A DNA stretch of 64,000 nucleotides from NCBI GenBank assembly GCA_021018815.1, contig JAITYX010000134.1, positions 668,501 to 732,500 of the forward strand. The letters are read 5' to 3'. The notes under the pieces are model-generated. The model was given only the letters and a program-made list of their open reading frames with translations. It did not search any database and was not told the DNA's origin. How positions within the stretch are numbered: the stretch's first letter is position 1; each line of letters begins with the position of its first letter. Shown here piece after piece: positions 22,481 to 34,266 of the stretch. The DNA comes from Talinum fruticosum (Eukaryota > Streptophyta > Magnoliopsida > Caryophyllales > Talinaceae). A program made the translations under genes and the position numbers.

Positions 22481-22933
22481 TTGATCCCTTATAGGGTGCT
22501 TGTGTTGTTAATGTTTAATATTTTCTAATATTCTTTGACTTTATGCAATAAGATGAAATGTAAAGACTCGATTCTAAAAAAATGCTTTCTCTTATTAATA
22601 TGATACAAAAATTTCGAAGGAGAATCGAAAAAATGCATTAGCCCCTATTCCCCCAAAAGAAAATAATATAACTGAAAATGGGATTTTGTAAGTGCATGGT
22701 TCGAAATAATATCGCTTGAATGAAAATGGGCCAGGGGCAATAACAAATAAGGGCCCAAGGAGTGCTTGGGCTAAAAGAATAAGGCGGACCGACCAGTATG
22801 GGAGGTCTAGTTAACGCCGCTACGCGGGAAACCTAGGGGCTGGTGAACTTTGGTAGTGTTTCTACAATTTCTTGGGAACTACTATAAATGCACGAGTAGG
22901 ACACCGATCCTGGAACTACTATAAATTAGATCC
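22481..22933 (+). promoter_or_regulatory. Spacer and putative promoter of antisense ORF 2
   Basis: No gene. After an AT-rich, possible polyadenylation region (22500-22600) come a GGGCC-rich stretch and two TATA-like sites in a direct duplication, GGAACTACTATAAAT, at about 22876-22889 and 22912-22926. They lie just before the DUF7745-like frame. The duplicated sites could equally be coding sequence out of frame. Confidence 0.35.
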
Positions 22934-24590
22934 TTGGTGAATACCGAAAATTATGCATTCCGAACCTGTTTCTATAATTTCTTCGAAAAACAAATCCTAG
23001 CAAAATTCCTTAGTGCCTTCTATTCTCAAACGATGAATTTCATGTCCGAGTTATCTTGTTGGACGCATGAGATGACAAACACCGAGAGAGTAGGATTGTC
23101 ACAATATGGGCTGAATACCTTATTCAACATTCCACAAGTGAAAGTATATTGGACTTTCGTAAGGGCGGTTATGGCCTATTGGGATTCTCACTACCACATT
23201 TTCGGGTTTGGGGATAAGGAATTGTGTCCCCTGCTCGAAGAGTTTGATGCTATCCTGGGCATCCAATGCCGTACGAAACATGTGATGCCCAAATCCTCTA
23301 AGAACATGCACAAAACCTACAAATGCCTTCGAAGTTGAATAATAGGAATCTAGGTTAGACTCTTATCGGGAATATGTTGAACCTAATGAATCCGATAAAG
23401 CATTACACCACGATGTATGCATCATCGGAGTCCATCATCATTCCAAAGCGTGGAGTTATCATCACCTGTCTAATAGGTGGTTTCCTAATGGTAGTAGGTC
23501 ATAGGGACATGGCACTGCGGCATTATTGAGCTTTGTTGAGCAATTGGAAGATTACTCGTAAAGCCGCTAAAACACTTATATGGTTAGACCGGGTGGAGGC
23601 TAATCCGGAGGAAGACTTTGCTACCAACCCCTGTTATTGCATGTAACCAAATAAAACAACTAAGACCAACCGACGAGAAAGGTCCGAGGGCGTCGGCCAT
23701 AGGGTCGTAGTCCGCCGCCTCCGAGGCTTAAAAGCCTCGGCTTTTGCCCAAAGTCTCGGTTTTCCTTTTTTTGTCCTTTTTAAAAATTTGTTTTTGCTCT
23801 TGTTGGGCCATAAATAAGGTTGAATTTGACTGGGTAGGACTCTCATGATTTTTTTATTTGTTATATGTAGATTTGGTTAATGGAGCATTTGCAACCGATA
23901 CAAGCTCCTACAAGAGTTGACACGTATCCGACGATACACTTCCGCCGATGAAAGCGGTTAGATGTAGTAACCGATAATCCCACTTCCTGGTGGGAGGATT
24001 ATCTTAAGAATGATAGTAATACCATAGAATACTACATTGCACACTAGGAAGTGTCCTAATATAGGACACACACAAGACAACAACCCTTTGTACGAATGAT
24101 GGGCCTAAAAACTAGTACGTAATACTTCGCGATCGTGTATTACGGCAAATGGGTTGAGAGTAGGTAATCCCTAATCTGCACTATGTTTGGCTTACTACCT
24201 TTGAATTGTTCAAAGGTTTTGGAAGTCTCAGGCGAGTTAAATCATGGCTCGAATATTGTATGAACCTACCAAAGCTGCTAAACCTTGCGAGTGAGCCAAC
24301 TACTATATAAATATTATCTAGAGTGAATAACGAAGTGGACCCCGAACATCGCAAGGCACCGAGGGCTCCGAGTTGGATCTTAAGAAGTCTGTTCCCGTTC
24401 GTTGTTCCACTCCGAATTCACGACGTAAACTCTTAGATAGTTGAACAAGCTCGAAGAATGGACTCCGGAGCCGTGGAAGCAGAAGAAAGGAGGGCCTGCA
24501 GAATTGAGGAGCTAAAGAAGCGCACCCAAGATGAGAGGCTAAGTTTAGTGATCCGAAAGGGAAGAAAGTGAAGATAAACTAGTGCTTTAT
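22934..24590 (+). pseudogene. Antisense ORF 2 of G1: DUF7745-like protein
   Basis: The open part 22934-23338 matches the N-terminal half of DUF7745 proteins, which are found in plant gypsy elements. The diagnostic pattern is a VK(V)...F..A...YWD...H.F.F.D.ELCPLLEEFDAILG block (23131-23255). After a stop the frame continues in pieces: a conserved hydrophobic block (23440-23530), IWLMEHLQPI (23871-23900), WWEDYLKN (23990-24012), and an Arg/Glu-rich C-terminus (24450-24570) with EERRACRIEELKKR. A TAA at 23559 falls in another CTCGTAA site. Function unknown. It lies tail-to-tail with the integrase of the same element. Confidence 0.65.
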
Positions 24591-25050
24591 TTTTAGAGAG
24601 AATTTTTGGAAGAATAAAAGAATTTATTTTTACATCTTTAGAACAATTTTTTTTTCTACAAGTAGTGTGCTTGTTTTTCCCGTTATTAGCTATATATTGA
24701 GGTAAGTAGTAGGCTTACCTTTTATTAAATAAAAGTAAGTTTTATACTCACTTTTATGTTTTATTTTGTTATTGCTCACCTAGAGGTATAAATAAATTGG
24801 ACTGCCTAATTAGACCGTCCTTAAAATTAATTGAAATAGTTAAAGAAGTAATTACACTAATAGGCCATCTTACTAGATTGCCCAAGAATAACGATTAATT
24901 TAATAAGCGGATCGTCTAATTGGACCATTAGAACAAATAATTATAGAGTTAAAACCAAGGGAAGTTGTTCGGCTGACCAGACCCACCATTGTCTAGATGG
25001 TGGCTGGCGCCTGCTATAACTTGCGACCTTGTTGGCCGAGCTTGGTTCGT
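24591..25050. other. Convergent 3' region between the antisense genes and G1 pol
   Basis: AT-rich and non-coding. It contains three similar short blocks (near 24800, 24862 and 24908) around GGACTGCCTAATTAGACCGTCC, partly inverted with respect to one another. It would hold the 3' ends of both the plus-strand genes and the minus-strand pol. Confidence 0.5.
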
Positions 25051-26100
25051 TGTTTAGGGTCGTGTTAAACGTAATACTTCTTTAGTTGATCCATGTTTGT
25101 ATACGGAAAGATCTCTTCACCATCCAAGTCGAGTCAATTTTATTGCTCCTCCTAGCAGATGTCGACTAAGCACAAATGGGCCTTGCTGGTTAGGCCTAAA
25201 CATTCCTCAAGGATCCTAGATTGGCGCTCTAATTTCCTTAAGGACTATGTCGCTAACCTTCAAATTTTGAGGCTTCACTTTCTTGTTAAATGCCCTTGAT
25301 ATACGTGCATGGTATATTTGGACATTATGCAAGGTGTTCGAGCACCTTTCATCTAGCACAACTAACTCTTCGTAGTGTGCCTTAGCCCATTCTACTTTTA
25401 GAATCGACTCTCGGCAATGATTTGTAACGAAGGGATGACAATTTCTATTGGAAGGACTGCTTCCATGCCATACACCAGGGAGTAAGGTGTTGTTCACATA
25501 GAGGTTCCGATAGAAGTTTGATAGCCCCACAAAGCAAAGGGTAACTTGTCGGGCCAATCCTTATAACCGACGACCATCTTCTCCGCTATTTTTTGGATAC
25601 TTTTGTTGGTGGCCTCCATTGTTGCATTGGTCCGAGGGTGATAGGGAGAAGATTTTGTGTGCTTGATCTTCTATTTCTCCAGTAGGTCTCGCTGCTTCCT
25701 TTTGAAGTGACTACTATGGTTACTAATCAATTCATGGGGTACCCCATATAGATAAATAATGTTGTGAGTGATGAATTTCGCCACCTACTTTGACTTCAAA
25801 GTTGCATAAGAGACTGCTTCTACCCACTTGGTGAAGTAGTTGATCGCTACTAATACAAATTCATGACCGCCTGTTCCTTTAAAGGTCACTTTGCCAATAA
25901 CATCAATTCCCTAAACCGAGAATGGCCGGGGTGATGCAAGTGTCGTGAGAAACGATGGTGCCTAGCGATGTAAATTTGCATTACCCGACACTTATGGCAT
26001 TTCTTAATGAACAATCCGCTATCATGGTCGACAGTAGTATCCAAGCCTTTGAATTTTCTGAACCAACATCCTTACATTCATATGGGGTCCATATTCCCCA
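25051..26100 (-). pseudogene. G1 pol: integrase
   Basis: Minus-strand blocks in order: a zinc-finger remnant near 26000, then FVLVAINYFTKWVEA (25813-25860), GVPHELIS (25730-25750), SPYHPRTN (25625-25650), and the open C-terminal part 25557-25216 with KVEWAKAHYEEL and RISRAFNKKVKP. It ends with a MDGEEIFPYTNMDQLKKYY-type tail near 25060. The Asp normally found in AIDYFTKWVEA is Asn here (25839-25841), and the Asp in ISDHGSHF is also Asn, so two of the three catalytic acids are gone, besides the frameshifts. The sequence is close to Ogre/Tat integrases. Confidence 0.85.
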
Positions 26101-27300
26101 CCATCAATTTCATCCATGATGCACTTTGCTTCATGTTGGTTGACACAAAGTAAGCTAATCCTTATGTTGGATTTACGGTACAACTGTCCTTGATTGATTA
26201 AAAACTAAGTTGCTAGCATCTTGATGGCTCGGTGGGCTCTAGGCGTGGAGTCAAACAGATACTCTTGTTTATCCGGATATTGATAGACGTCATGGTACCA
26301 ACTTGTTTGGCCGGTGTTAGACACTTCAAGTGTGTATACGTGCGTGAGCTGACTCCATCACTCTATGTGGATGGGCATTGAATGAATGTCATGATGGATA
26401 TTGATAATGGATCGTAATTTGGCTAAAGCATCCACAAACTGGTTGTCTTTCCTAGAAAGGTAGGTTTATGAAATGCTCTCAAAATGTTTTGATAACTCAA
26501 TCGGATGTGTCCGGTAGGGTGTCAAGGCTGCACTACGTACCTTTCGTCTTTACGAAATCGATTAATCATCGACCGGAGTCACTTAAAACCTTATGCTCTT
26601 GGGTCCGATCTCTATAGCAACTTCAAGTCGCGTAATGCATGCTTCATATTCCGCAGCGTTGTTGGTGACCTCAAAATCCAGCTTGACTAAAATGGGAGTA
26701 TGTGCTCCCTATGGCGAGACTAGAAGAATCCCTACTCTAAAGCCCTTCGATTGGAAGCACCTTCAAAGTACATTGTCCATACGTCCACCTCTACTTGTAA
26801 AATATTTTCGTCGAGAAAGTTGAGGTGTTCGGGTTGCGACTCGATTATAGGTAGATTTGCTAGGAATTCCTACACTACCCTTCATTTGATCGCTTTTGAG
26901 GGACATACTTGAGTTTGAATTTGGATGGCATGATGGTCCATGTAGCTACCTTGCTGCTGATGGTTGGTTGGTAAAGGTTGTACTTGATGGGATCTATTGG
27001 TGCTACTACATATATTGTGTGGGCCAACATGTAGTACCTGAGCTTCTTGGTAGCCTAGACTAATGTCAATGATGTCTTCTCTAATGACGTATATCTAGTC
27101 TCATATCTAAGAACTTCTTGGTTAGATAATATACCGCGTGCTCTTTCTTTCGGTCTCGTTGAGCTAGCATGGCTCCCATAACGAGTCTCTATCGTGGCGA
27201 GGTACAAAAGTAAAGGCTTCCCTAGTTGGGGCGGAATTAGCACTTGGAAAGTTGGCTAGATAACCCTTAACCTTCTCGAATGCTTTTTGGCACTCGTTAT
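26101..27300 (-). pseudogene. G1 pol: RNase H region
   Basis: Minus-strand translation shows GPWTMYFEGASN (a D-to-E style change at the first acidic site, about 26775-26740), NNAAEYEACITRLEVAIEIG (about 26680-26620) and the downstream linker toward integrase. The open frame 27164-27379 holds the RT-RNase H connection with FEPIWDNECQKAFEKVKGYL. Degrades RNA in RNA-DNA hybrids during element replication. Frameshifted. Confidence 0.75.
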
Positions 27301-28416
27301 CCCAAATAGGCTCAAACCCTTTCTTAAACTTCTTAAAAATAGGTTCACTGAGACCATAGTCGGTTTTGATATGAAACAACTAATATACTATAAACATCCT
27401 AGGAATCCCAGTATCTCCTTCTCTGTTTTCAGCGACGGAATTTCCTGAATAGCTTTGATCTTAGATGGATCAACTTTGATTCCTCTAAGACTCGACAATG
27501 TAGCCAAACAGACTTGCACGAGGTTACCCAGAAGGCACACTTTTGAGGATTAAGGCGCATGTTGTATTTCCTCACTCATTCGAAGAATTTTCTAAAGTTG
27601 GGTAGGTGCCACCGCCCTATCTTTGGACTTCGGGATCATGTCATCCACATAGACTTTGACTTCTTTTTGGATCATATCGTGCAATAGCGTTTTAGTCTGT
27701 CCTCTAATATGTTACACCAGCATTCTTGAGCCCAAATGACATCACCACATAACAGTACACCCCTCATTGAATGATGAAGGTCGTCTTTTCCATGTCCTCT
27801 TTGGCCATCTTCATGTAATTGTACCCAAGCATAGCCATCCATAAATGAGAGTAGAGCATGTCCCACTTGTGTTGTTTACCGGGATGTCGATATGAGGTAG
27901 CGGGAAATCATCCTTGGGACTTTGCCTTGTTTAAATCCCCGAAGTCGACGCACATTTGGACACTCTGCCATCTTTCTTGGAACATGTACTATGTTTGCCA
28001 CCCATTGAGGATAGTGAAGTACTTTGATAAAACCAACCTCTAACCGCTTCTAGACCTCTTCCTTAATCTTTAATGCCCATTCGGGTTTTATCCTTCGAGC
28101 TTCGCTTAACTAGCTTAGTGTCCTTGTAAAGTGGAATTTTATGGTCCACTATACTTGGATCTATCCCTAGCATGTCTTTGTAGGACCATGAAAAGACATC
28201 TATGAACTCGTGAGGAGCGAAGTAAATTGCTTCTACTCTTACGGATTCGAGTGTCTTACCGATTTGAACTTCTTGGGATTGATTAACCGATCCTAGATTA
28301 ACTGTTATGGTTTCATTTATTATTGATGAGAGATTTTTATGGTCTTCCATAACTTTTATTAATTCTTTGGGGATTTCTTGTTCATCATCGGAGGTAAAAC
28401 AATTGAAAAGAGGCAA
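27301..28416 (-). pseudogene. G1 pol: reverse transcriptase
   Basis: The N-terminal part lies in the open frame 28416-28063 (EFIDVFSWSYKDMLGIDPSI, KIPLYKDT), a region typical of Ogre/Tat RTs. Then comes LLSFMDGYAW (27855-27825), a frameshift, and the catalytic YVDDM at 27651-27637 on the minus strand. Palm catalytic residues are present but the frame is broken several times. Confidence 0.88.
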
Positions 28417-29831
28417 AGAGTAAGCGAAAAGATTAATCTTATTGAATGAAGAAATAAGTAAATTACACTCGAAACAAAAAATGCGGAATTAAAAACAACA
28501 GAGCTAGAAGATGAACTAGAAGTAACAGAACGGAAATAAAAGCCCTAGTGCCGGACTCATGAATGGAATGCTCTCCTAAGCTAACAGCGGATTCTTTGCC
28601 CTCCTCGAGCATCGATCCAAGTAATATGCTTGGACCCTTCAACATCGATTTTTGTGATGAATACGGACGGATAGAAGCTGCGATTGTGACATGGCTCGAA
28701 ATAGTACTAAGACTGAATTCCCTTCTAGGTTCTTCTCCTATTTGAATAACAGACCGAAGATGTTATTCCCAACCAAGTTGGTCCGATCCGGTGTGGACTG
28801 TCCCTCTTCAACGAGGTAGGGTGTCTCCTTTTCCAAGTATACAATAGTCACTAAAGATCTCCGAGCCAGCTATTAGAATACCCTTCTCTTTGAGGTAATA
28901 GGGCTTAGGGAAATCATAGTAGGGAAGTCATCCCCTTGTTTAAGAAATTACCCATTTAGAGTGTGAGGAAAGGGCTTGATGGAATGGACCGTTTGAGGTG
29001 CGATCCTCCTAGTCCGAACTTCCCACTTGGCTTGGGCTACTTCATTAGCAGTAGTTTGATAACCTAGCCCGAACTTATAGTTGTTAGTGGGTTCAAGGGG
29101 TGGAAGGGTAGGGTGGTATGCCCTTACGCCGGCAGCTAGGCCTAGAAAATACCCTTTCTTCCTAAGCATCGAGTGGACGCTAGGGTTGCCATAAGGATTG
29201 AAGTTAAGTGATGCTTTATCCCTATCTAAGAGAGAGACATTCTTAAATCCGTAAAGCTCTTTGTCATCAGCATCATGCTCAATTTCGACAACCGATTCTT
29301 TGGAGGTGATGGTAGCATAGAGATTCTGCCCGTTGACTGGTTACAACCTAACCTTTAATGATCATTTTAACTTTCTAGTGCCATGTAGAGGGCGGTGCTT
29401 AATGATCATGTGACAAAGGACGTCCTAGAAGTAGACTTAATATAGTTAGGATGTCTAGGACTTGGAAGTCGATGTACTTCACCACGGGCCCTACATTGAT
29501 TAGTTAGGTCAATGTTCCCAAGATTGTTCTCTTAGAATTGTCATAGGCACGGAGATGAATAGTCCGTTTAGAGAGTTGTTGCTCTCGATTCCTAACCTTT
29601 TGGCAGCCCTCCAAGGACAAGCATCACAAGTGATCCATTGTCTACCAAGGTTAGGGGAATGAACTTGTTGATACAAGTTACGAGTTAAATAAATGGCATT
29701 GTTGTGTACAATGCCTTCTTCGAGGAGATCCTTCTAATCAAAAGTAATGGTTCCCTCCCCACTATTGATCAATCCTACTACTTCCTAAGGCGTGGTTTCA
29801 AAAGAGACTTCGATCTTGCTATGCTCATCAA
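28417..29831 (-). pseudogene. G1 pol: protease and protease-RT spacer
   Basis: Minus-strand fragments include a LLGRP motif near 29410-29440 (protease C-terminal region), KKGYFLGLAAGV (29160-29125) and KFGLGYQTTANE (29080-29040), as in Ogre/Tat polyproteins between protease and RT. The catalytic Asp-Ser/Thr-Gly could not be found with confidence. Many stops. Confidence 0.6.
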
Positions 29832-31160
29832 TTAAGGTCTATCTATGTTTTTGGGAAGCGAGATATGAGTTGCTAGATTGAAATGTCGACTTTTAACTTT
29901 TGAAAGCTGTTTCGAGATTGGGTCTTCTTCTTTAGCGACTTCGAGGTTCTTTTGGGGCTTCATGAGTTTTTGTGGACCCACAAGTGCATTATGTCGTCTA
30001 GATCTAGTAAGGAATTGGATTTCTTGACCTTTAGGTTCTCCCCAAAAGTCTTCTTCTTCTAAGGGTGGTGTGCCCGAAATCAACATCGTTGTTGCTATTT
30101 TCTTTGGTTTCGTAGATGTCTTCCTCATCACTTACCCATAGCCTATGGACTTCTAGATCTAAAGGAGGCAAACTAAGAAGTAGTTTGGACTCATTGATGT
30201 CTTGAATGAAGACAGATGGGTCCCACCGATGTGGAATGGGTTCGAGAGAATAGCTAAGGTACAACCGAAAGGATTCTTGTTGTTGCTTGGTTTCTAAGCG
30301 GCCTTAAGAAGAGGGAGTTGACCATTGCGGAAGATAGTCTCCAGCTTGGTCTTGAACATCCAACATTACTTGATGTCGTGTCCTCGTGTACAATGGTATT
30401 TGTAGAATTTTCTTGTGTCCCAGCTTTTAGGCTGTTTCGCAGTTTCGATTTTTCTCTAATAGGCGAGCAATTCTATTTTCCTTTTAGCCGATAGACGTTC
30501 AAGGTTTTGAGCGTATGTGGTATCAATAGGAGTGTAGTCACTATACCTGTTGAGGGCATTGACATCTGCACCCTGCTAGTATTGCCTTGATTGGAGGTTT
30601 TCTTATCTTTAGATTGATAATTACCTCTATACCTAGTCATGAATTTGTAGTCGTGGTAGAGAGCTCTTATTCTATCAGCATGTCAACATCTCAAAGGGTT
30701 GACAAGCTCATCATAGGTAGGAATTTGAAATGCTGATTGTAGGTAGGCTGAAGGTTCTTCATGGTGATCCGCACTTGGTCCTTCTCGGAAGGCCGATATA
30801 CCATTTGGGTAGCCTTTGCCCTCCATCCGGCGAGAAAGTTTGTAAAGCTTTCTTTCTCACCTTGTTTGATCAACTCCAAGCTCTAAGTATAACAGGTAGA
30901 TCGGTGTTATAGGAGTATATGTGTAGGAACTCCTTATACGGATCAGTCCAATTGACGACTTTGCGTGGGTCAATCGTGTTATACTACTCGTATTACGTCG
31001 TATTAAAACTCCATGGGAAGATGATGTGGTAAGTGCCTTACGAAATGTTCTTAACAGTCATTGCTCCTAAGAAGTTGCGAACATGATGATGGGGATTATG
31101 GGAACCTTGGAACTTGATATGGGGCATGGTGAACTTAGGGGTAGTTTCCCTTTAGGGATT
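29832..31160 (-). pseudogene. G1 gag
   Basis: The retrotransposon gag domain is in 30879-30691: LIKQGEKESFTNFLAGWRAK (30876-30817) then MVYRPSEKDQVRI, matching the Tat/Ogre pattern of 'W...A' followed by 'EKD'. The C-terminal part (30264-29832) is charged and contains EEEDFWGEPKGQEIQFLTRS, like the region before protease in Ogre. The gag start lies only about 200 bp from the 5' LTR remnant, so most of the LTR and the leader are deleted. Confidence 0.75.
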
Positions 31161-31164
31161 GAAG

Positions 31165-31328
31165 TGCATCCCTTATGATCAAAGGGTTATTTATGGTTTC
31201 ATCGGCTTCCGTCACACTAATCAAATACTCGTCCAGTGATCCAAACTGCGAAACAGGACTCAAGATTTCATCATCGGGCTTATAATATAAAATGTAGAAA
31301 TAAAAGAGACACGTTTTAGGTGTCTACA
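31165..31328 (-). repeat. G1 5' LTR remnant
   Basis: Minus strand reads TGTAGACACCTAAAACGTG and continues for about 160 bp collinear with the start of the other LTRs (GACGGAAGCCGATGAAACC), then switches to gag. This leaves only the first tenth of the 1.9 kb LTR. Confidence 0.8.
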
Positions 31329-31338
31329 TGTAGTAGTG
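31329..31338 (+). repeat. 3' terminus of the interrupted CACTA element
   Basis: TGTAGTAGTG directly follows G1. Its complement is CACTACTACA, the terminus expected of a CACTA element and the same as the end of the complete CACTA at 56863-56872. It completes the element whose hairpin array ends at 17222. Confidence 0.6.
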
Positions 31339-31741
31339 TTTATACTAGCTTAGGATATTGAATCATGGATCCACGTAAATCCACGTAATTTTTATATCAT
31401 AATTGTGAGCATAAAAATGGATAGATATAAATTTCATATTAATCCATGTAAATTTATATCTATCCAATTTTACGTTCTCAATTATTTTTTGTTAATACGA
31501 GTAAATATAGTGCGTGAAGATTATATATAAAAAAATTGTCATTACTCTCACCCGTACGTAACCCTTTTGGAAGATTAGTTTTAATTAGATGACAAAAATT
31601 ATAAAAGAGAATATATGGACTCTTATTATAGATCTTTTCCACTCAATAAAACATGCTCACACACTAGACATATTACTAAACATAAAAAAACACTGAATCA
31701 TGAATGCTCAATCACAAAGCATCTTAGCAAAACATCAATCG
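31339..31741. repeat. AT-rich flank with a foldback at 31401-31483
   Basis: No gene. A 34-bp inverted repeat has arms at 31401-31434 and 31450-31483 that agree at about 29 positions, with a 15-base loop. It could be a tiny MITE or foldback. The rest is plain AT-rich DNA. Confidence 0.5.
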
Positions 31742-32609
31742 TGATCTTATATGGAGAATTACTCCAAAACTAACTACTCAATTTTATTCCATCATCATCT
31801 CCAAAATAAAACAACATTAAAAGGGGTATTTATGGTACAACTCCTCACAACACAAGAAATTAGCATAATATCCTCATATAACTAATAAAATTTTCCAAAT
31901 CCATGAGAAAGTTCAAATCTGGATACTTACTGACTTTAACAATTCCACCTTAATATAAATATAAAACTGTGAAAGTATACAATGGTTTCTAAGACTAACA
32001 AATTTATAACATACAAAATATTTTTTATTTCCTTGTCAGCTGCATCACCCCCCTCCCCGGCCCTTAAAAAGAATCAAATTTTGTATGAAGAGTGTAGAGA
32101 CTTCTATATATATCTTCTTTGGTGACTTTGGTGGAAAAATAGTAACTTTCTCAGGAAGGTAGACATGAATTGAAATACAACTTAAACAACTCCATAATTG
32201 TTGACGAGATTGATTAAAAATCACAATCAATCCTAAAGGACGACCTTTGCTGACATAGAACCCGCTCTGATACCAAACTGATGATCATGCACTTCAAAAC
32301 TAACCACACAATTTTATTGAAACATTATATTCAAAATAAAACAACATTAAGGGGACGTTTATATTCTAATAACTCCTAATAAGATAAGAGAACTAAATGA
32401 CTACTTTTGTAATCCTAAACTATGATAAAGCTAATACCTTAAACATCCCTAAATATAAATCTAAAAATATTATGATATTATAATTTTTTTATAATTAATA
32501 AATTTATACCATTAACAAAAAGTATTTTATTTCAAAAGTCTTATAGAAATACTGTTTTCTTCCACTGTATGCTAAGGCAAAAATCTTATAGAAATACCAT
32601 TATATCCTG

Positions 32610-34266
32610 CAGACAGTTAAAAATGGGATTATCTATGATGCCAAATTGATTGAGGATGAGGCCATACAATATTTCAAAAGCCTGCTTGCCGAAAAACCAA
32701 GGCAGAAACTGAAATGGAGCACACTGCAAGTGGCGGCAGCCTATCTGAGGAACCAAGGCAAATTTTGATTAGTCCTTTCACTATCCAGGAGGTTACGGAG
32801 GCTATCTTCTCAATCAGTAGCACAAAAAGCCTGGGGCGTATTGGTTTTACTAGCAAATTGTATACAAGTAGTTTTGGCATGCAGTTGGCAATGAGGCAAG
32901 CATGGAAATTTTAAATTTCTTTGAGCTCGGCAAGTTGTTAAAACAACTAAACACCACAGCTATTACCCTTGTCCCAAAAATTGATTGTCCGAAAAGTCCT
33001 GCAGTCTACAGATCAATAGCTTGTTGTAATATCATATACAAAGTTATTTCAAAAATTCGTTGTAAGAGACTGAAAAGCATCCTTCCTTCTGTATTCGTAA
33101 TAGCCAATTAGCTTTTATACCAAATAGAAACATGTTGCATAATATCATGATTGGCCTGGACCTTGTGAGATAGTATAGAAGGAAGAATGCACCCTCAAGT
33201 TGTATAATCAAAATTGACATTAGGAAAGCCTATAATACTATTGACTGGGCTTTTCTAAAGAAAATGATGTTTGCTATTGGCATGCCATCAAAGTTTGTGA
33301 GTTGGACATACACATGTTTATATACTGCATCCTTTTCCCGAAAGTACAATGGAGGATTGCATGGCCTTTCCAACACTAGTAGAGGTCTCAGAAAAGGGGA
33401 TCCAATCTCCCCCTATTATTTGTGATTGGTATGGAATACTTATCAAGAATTCTGCAAGAAGTAACTTAGAATGCAAGGTTTAATTACCACTCTGGCTGCA
33501 GGAGGATGAAACTCAACCACTTGATATTTACTGATGGTTTACTGATTTTTCCAAAGCTACTGTCCAATATGTGAATTGCATTATGGATGTAATTGAGAAG
33601 TTTGCTGATGTATCTTGACTGGAAGCTAACATACAAAAGTCTCAAATATTTTTAGTTGACACAACAGAAGAAACTGAACTGGAAATTTCACGGCAAACAG
33701 GCTTTAAGAAGGGTGAACTCCCAATGAAATACCTTGGTGTATTCTTAAAGCCAGGAAAACCCAACGTGGATGATTGCCAATTAATTGCAGCTATGATTGC
33801 AGCAAAAGGAATATTATGGAGGCCAAAGAAACTAAGTTATATAGGAAAGGTGCAACTGATATATTCAGTTCTACTTAGCATGTTTACCTACTGGTGCTGT
33901 GTGTTCATTTTTCCTAGTAAAGTCATCAAAATGGTGGAGAGAATTTGTAGAGACTACCTATGGATAGGAGAAGAGGGTAAGAAAAACGGATACCTATGGC
34001 ATGGGAGGAAATTTGTACCCCAAAGAAATATGGTGGACTTGGAATTAAGCAAAGTAGAGTATGGAACAAAGCCCTAGTAGCAAAGCAATTATGGTTCATC
34101 ATGGAGAAAGCTGATTGTTTATGGGTGGAATGGATCAACAATGTACATATAAAAGACAATGATATCAGAACTATGACAATCAAACCGCACTATAGCTGGC
34201 ACATAAAGAGAATTTTGAGACTCATAACACACTTGGACAAGTGGGGAGATGCTCATAGAAAACAAT
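32610..34266 (+). pseudogene. LINE ORF2 reverse transcriptase
   Basis: Plant L1-type RT in pieces: ISPFTIQEVTEAIFSI (32775-32822), FELGKLLKQLNTTAITLVPK (32920-32980), YRSIACCNIIYKVISKI (33008-33058), IKIDIRKAYNTIDWAFLKKM (33208-33267), SRGLRKGDPISP (33378-33413), and MKYLGVFLKPGKP (33724-33762). The catalytic box normally FADD reads FTDG at about 33525-33536. The tail GGLGIKQSRVWNKALVAKQL (34032-34090) is typical of the LINE region after RT. Several stops and shifts. Confidence 0.88.

Larger units (their letters stand above)
17237..31328 (-). mobile_element. Ty3/gypsy Tat-lineage retrotransposon with antisense genes (G1)
   Basis: A 14.1 kb element on the minus strand. The 3' LTR is 17237-19146. 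A polypurine tract lies at 19148-19163. Integrase, RNase H, RT, protease and gag follow on the minus strand from 25.05 to 31.16 kb, and a 5' LTR remnant of about 160 bp sits at 31165-31328. Between integrase and 3' LTR are about 5.9 kb that carry two genes on the plus strand, i.e. antisense to gag-pol. Antisense open reading frames in this place, often with a plant mobile domain, are known from Tat-lineage elements. The element lies a few bases from the 3' end of the CACTA. No clean target duplication is visible (TATAT/TGTAG). The 5' LTR has lost about 1.7 kb, so the element cannot move. Confidence 0.88.
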
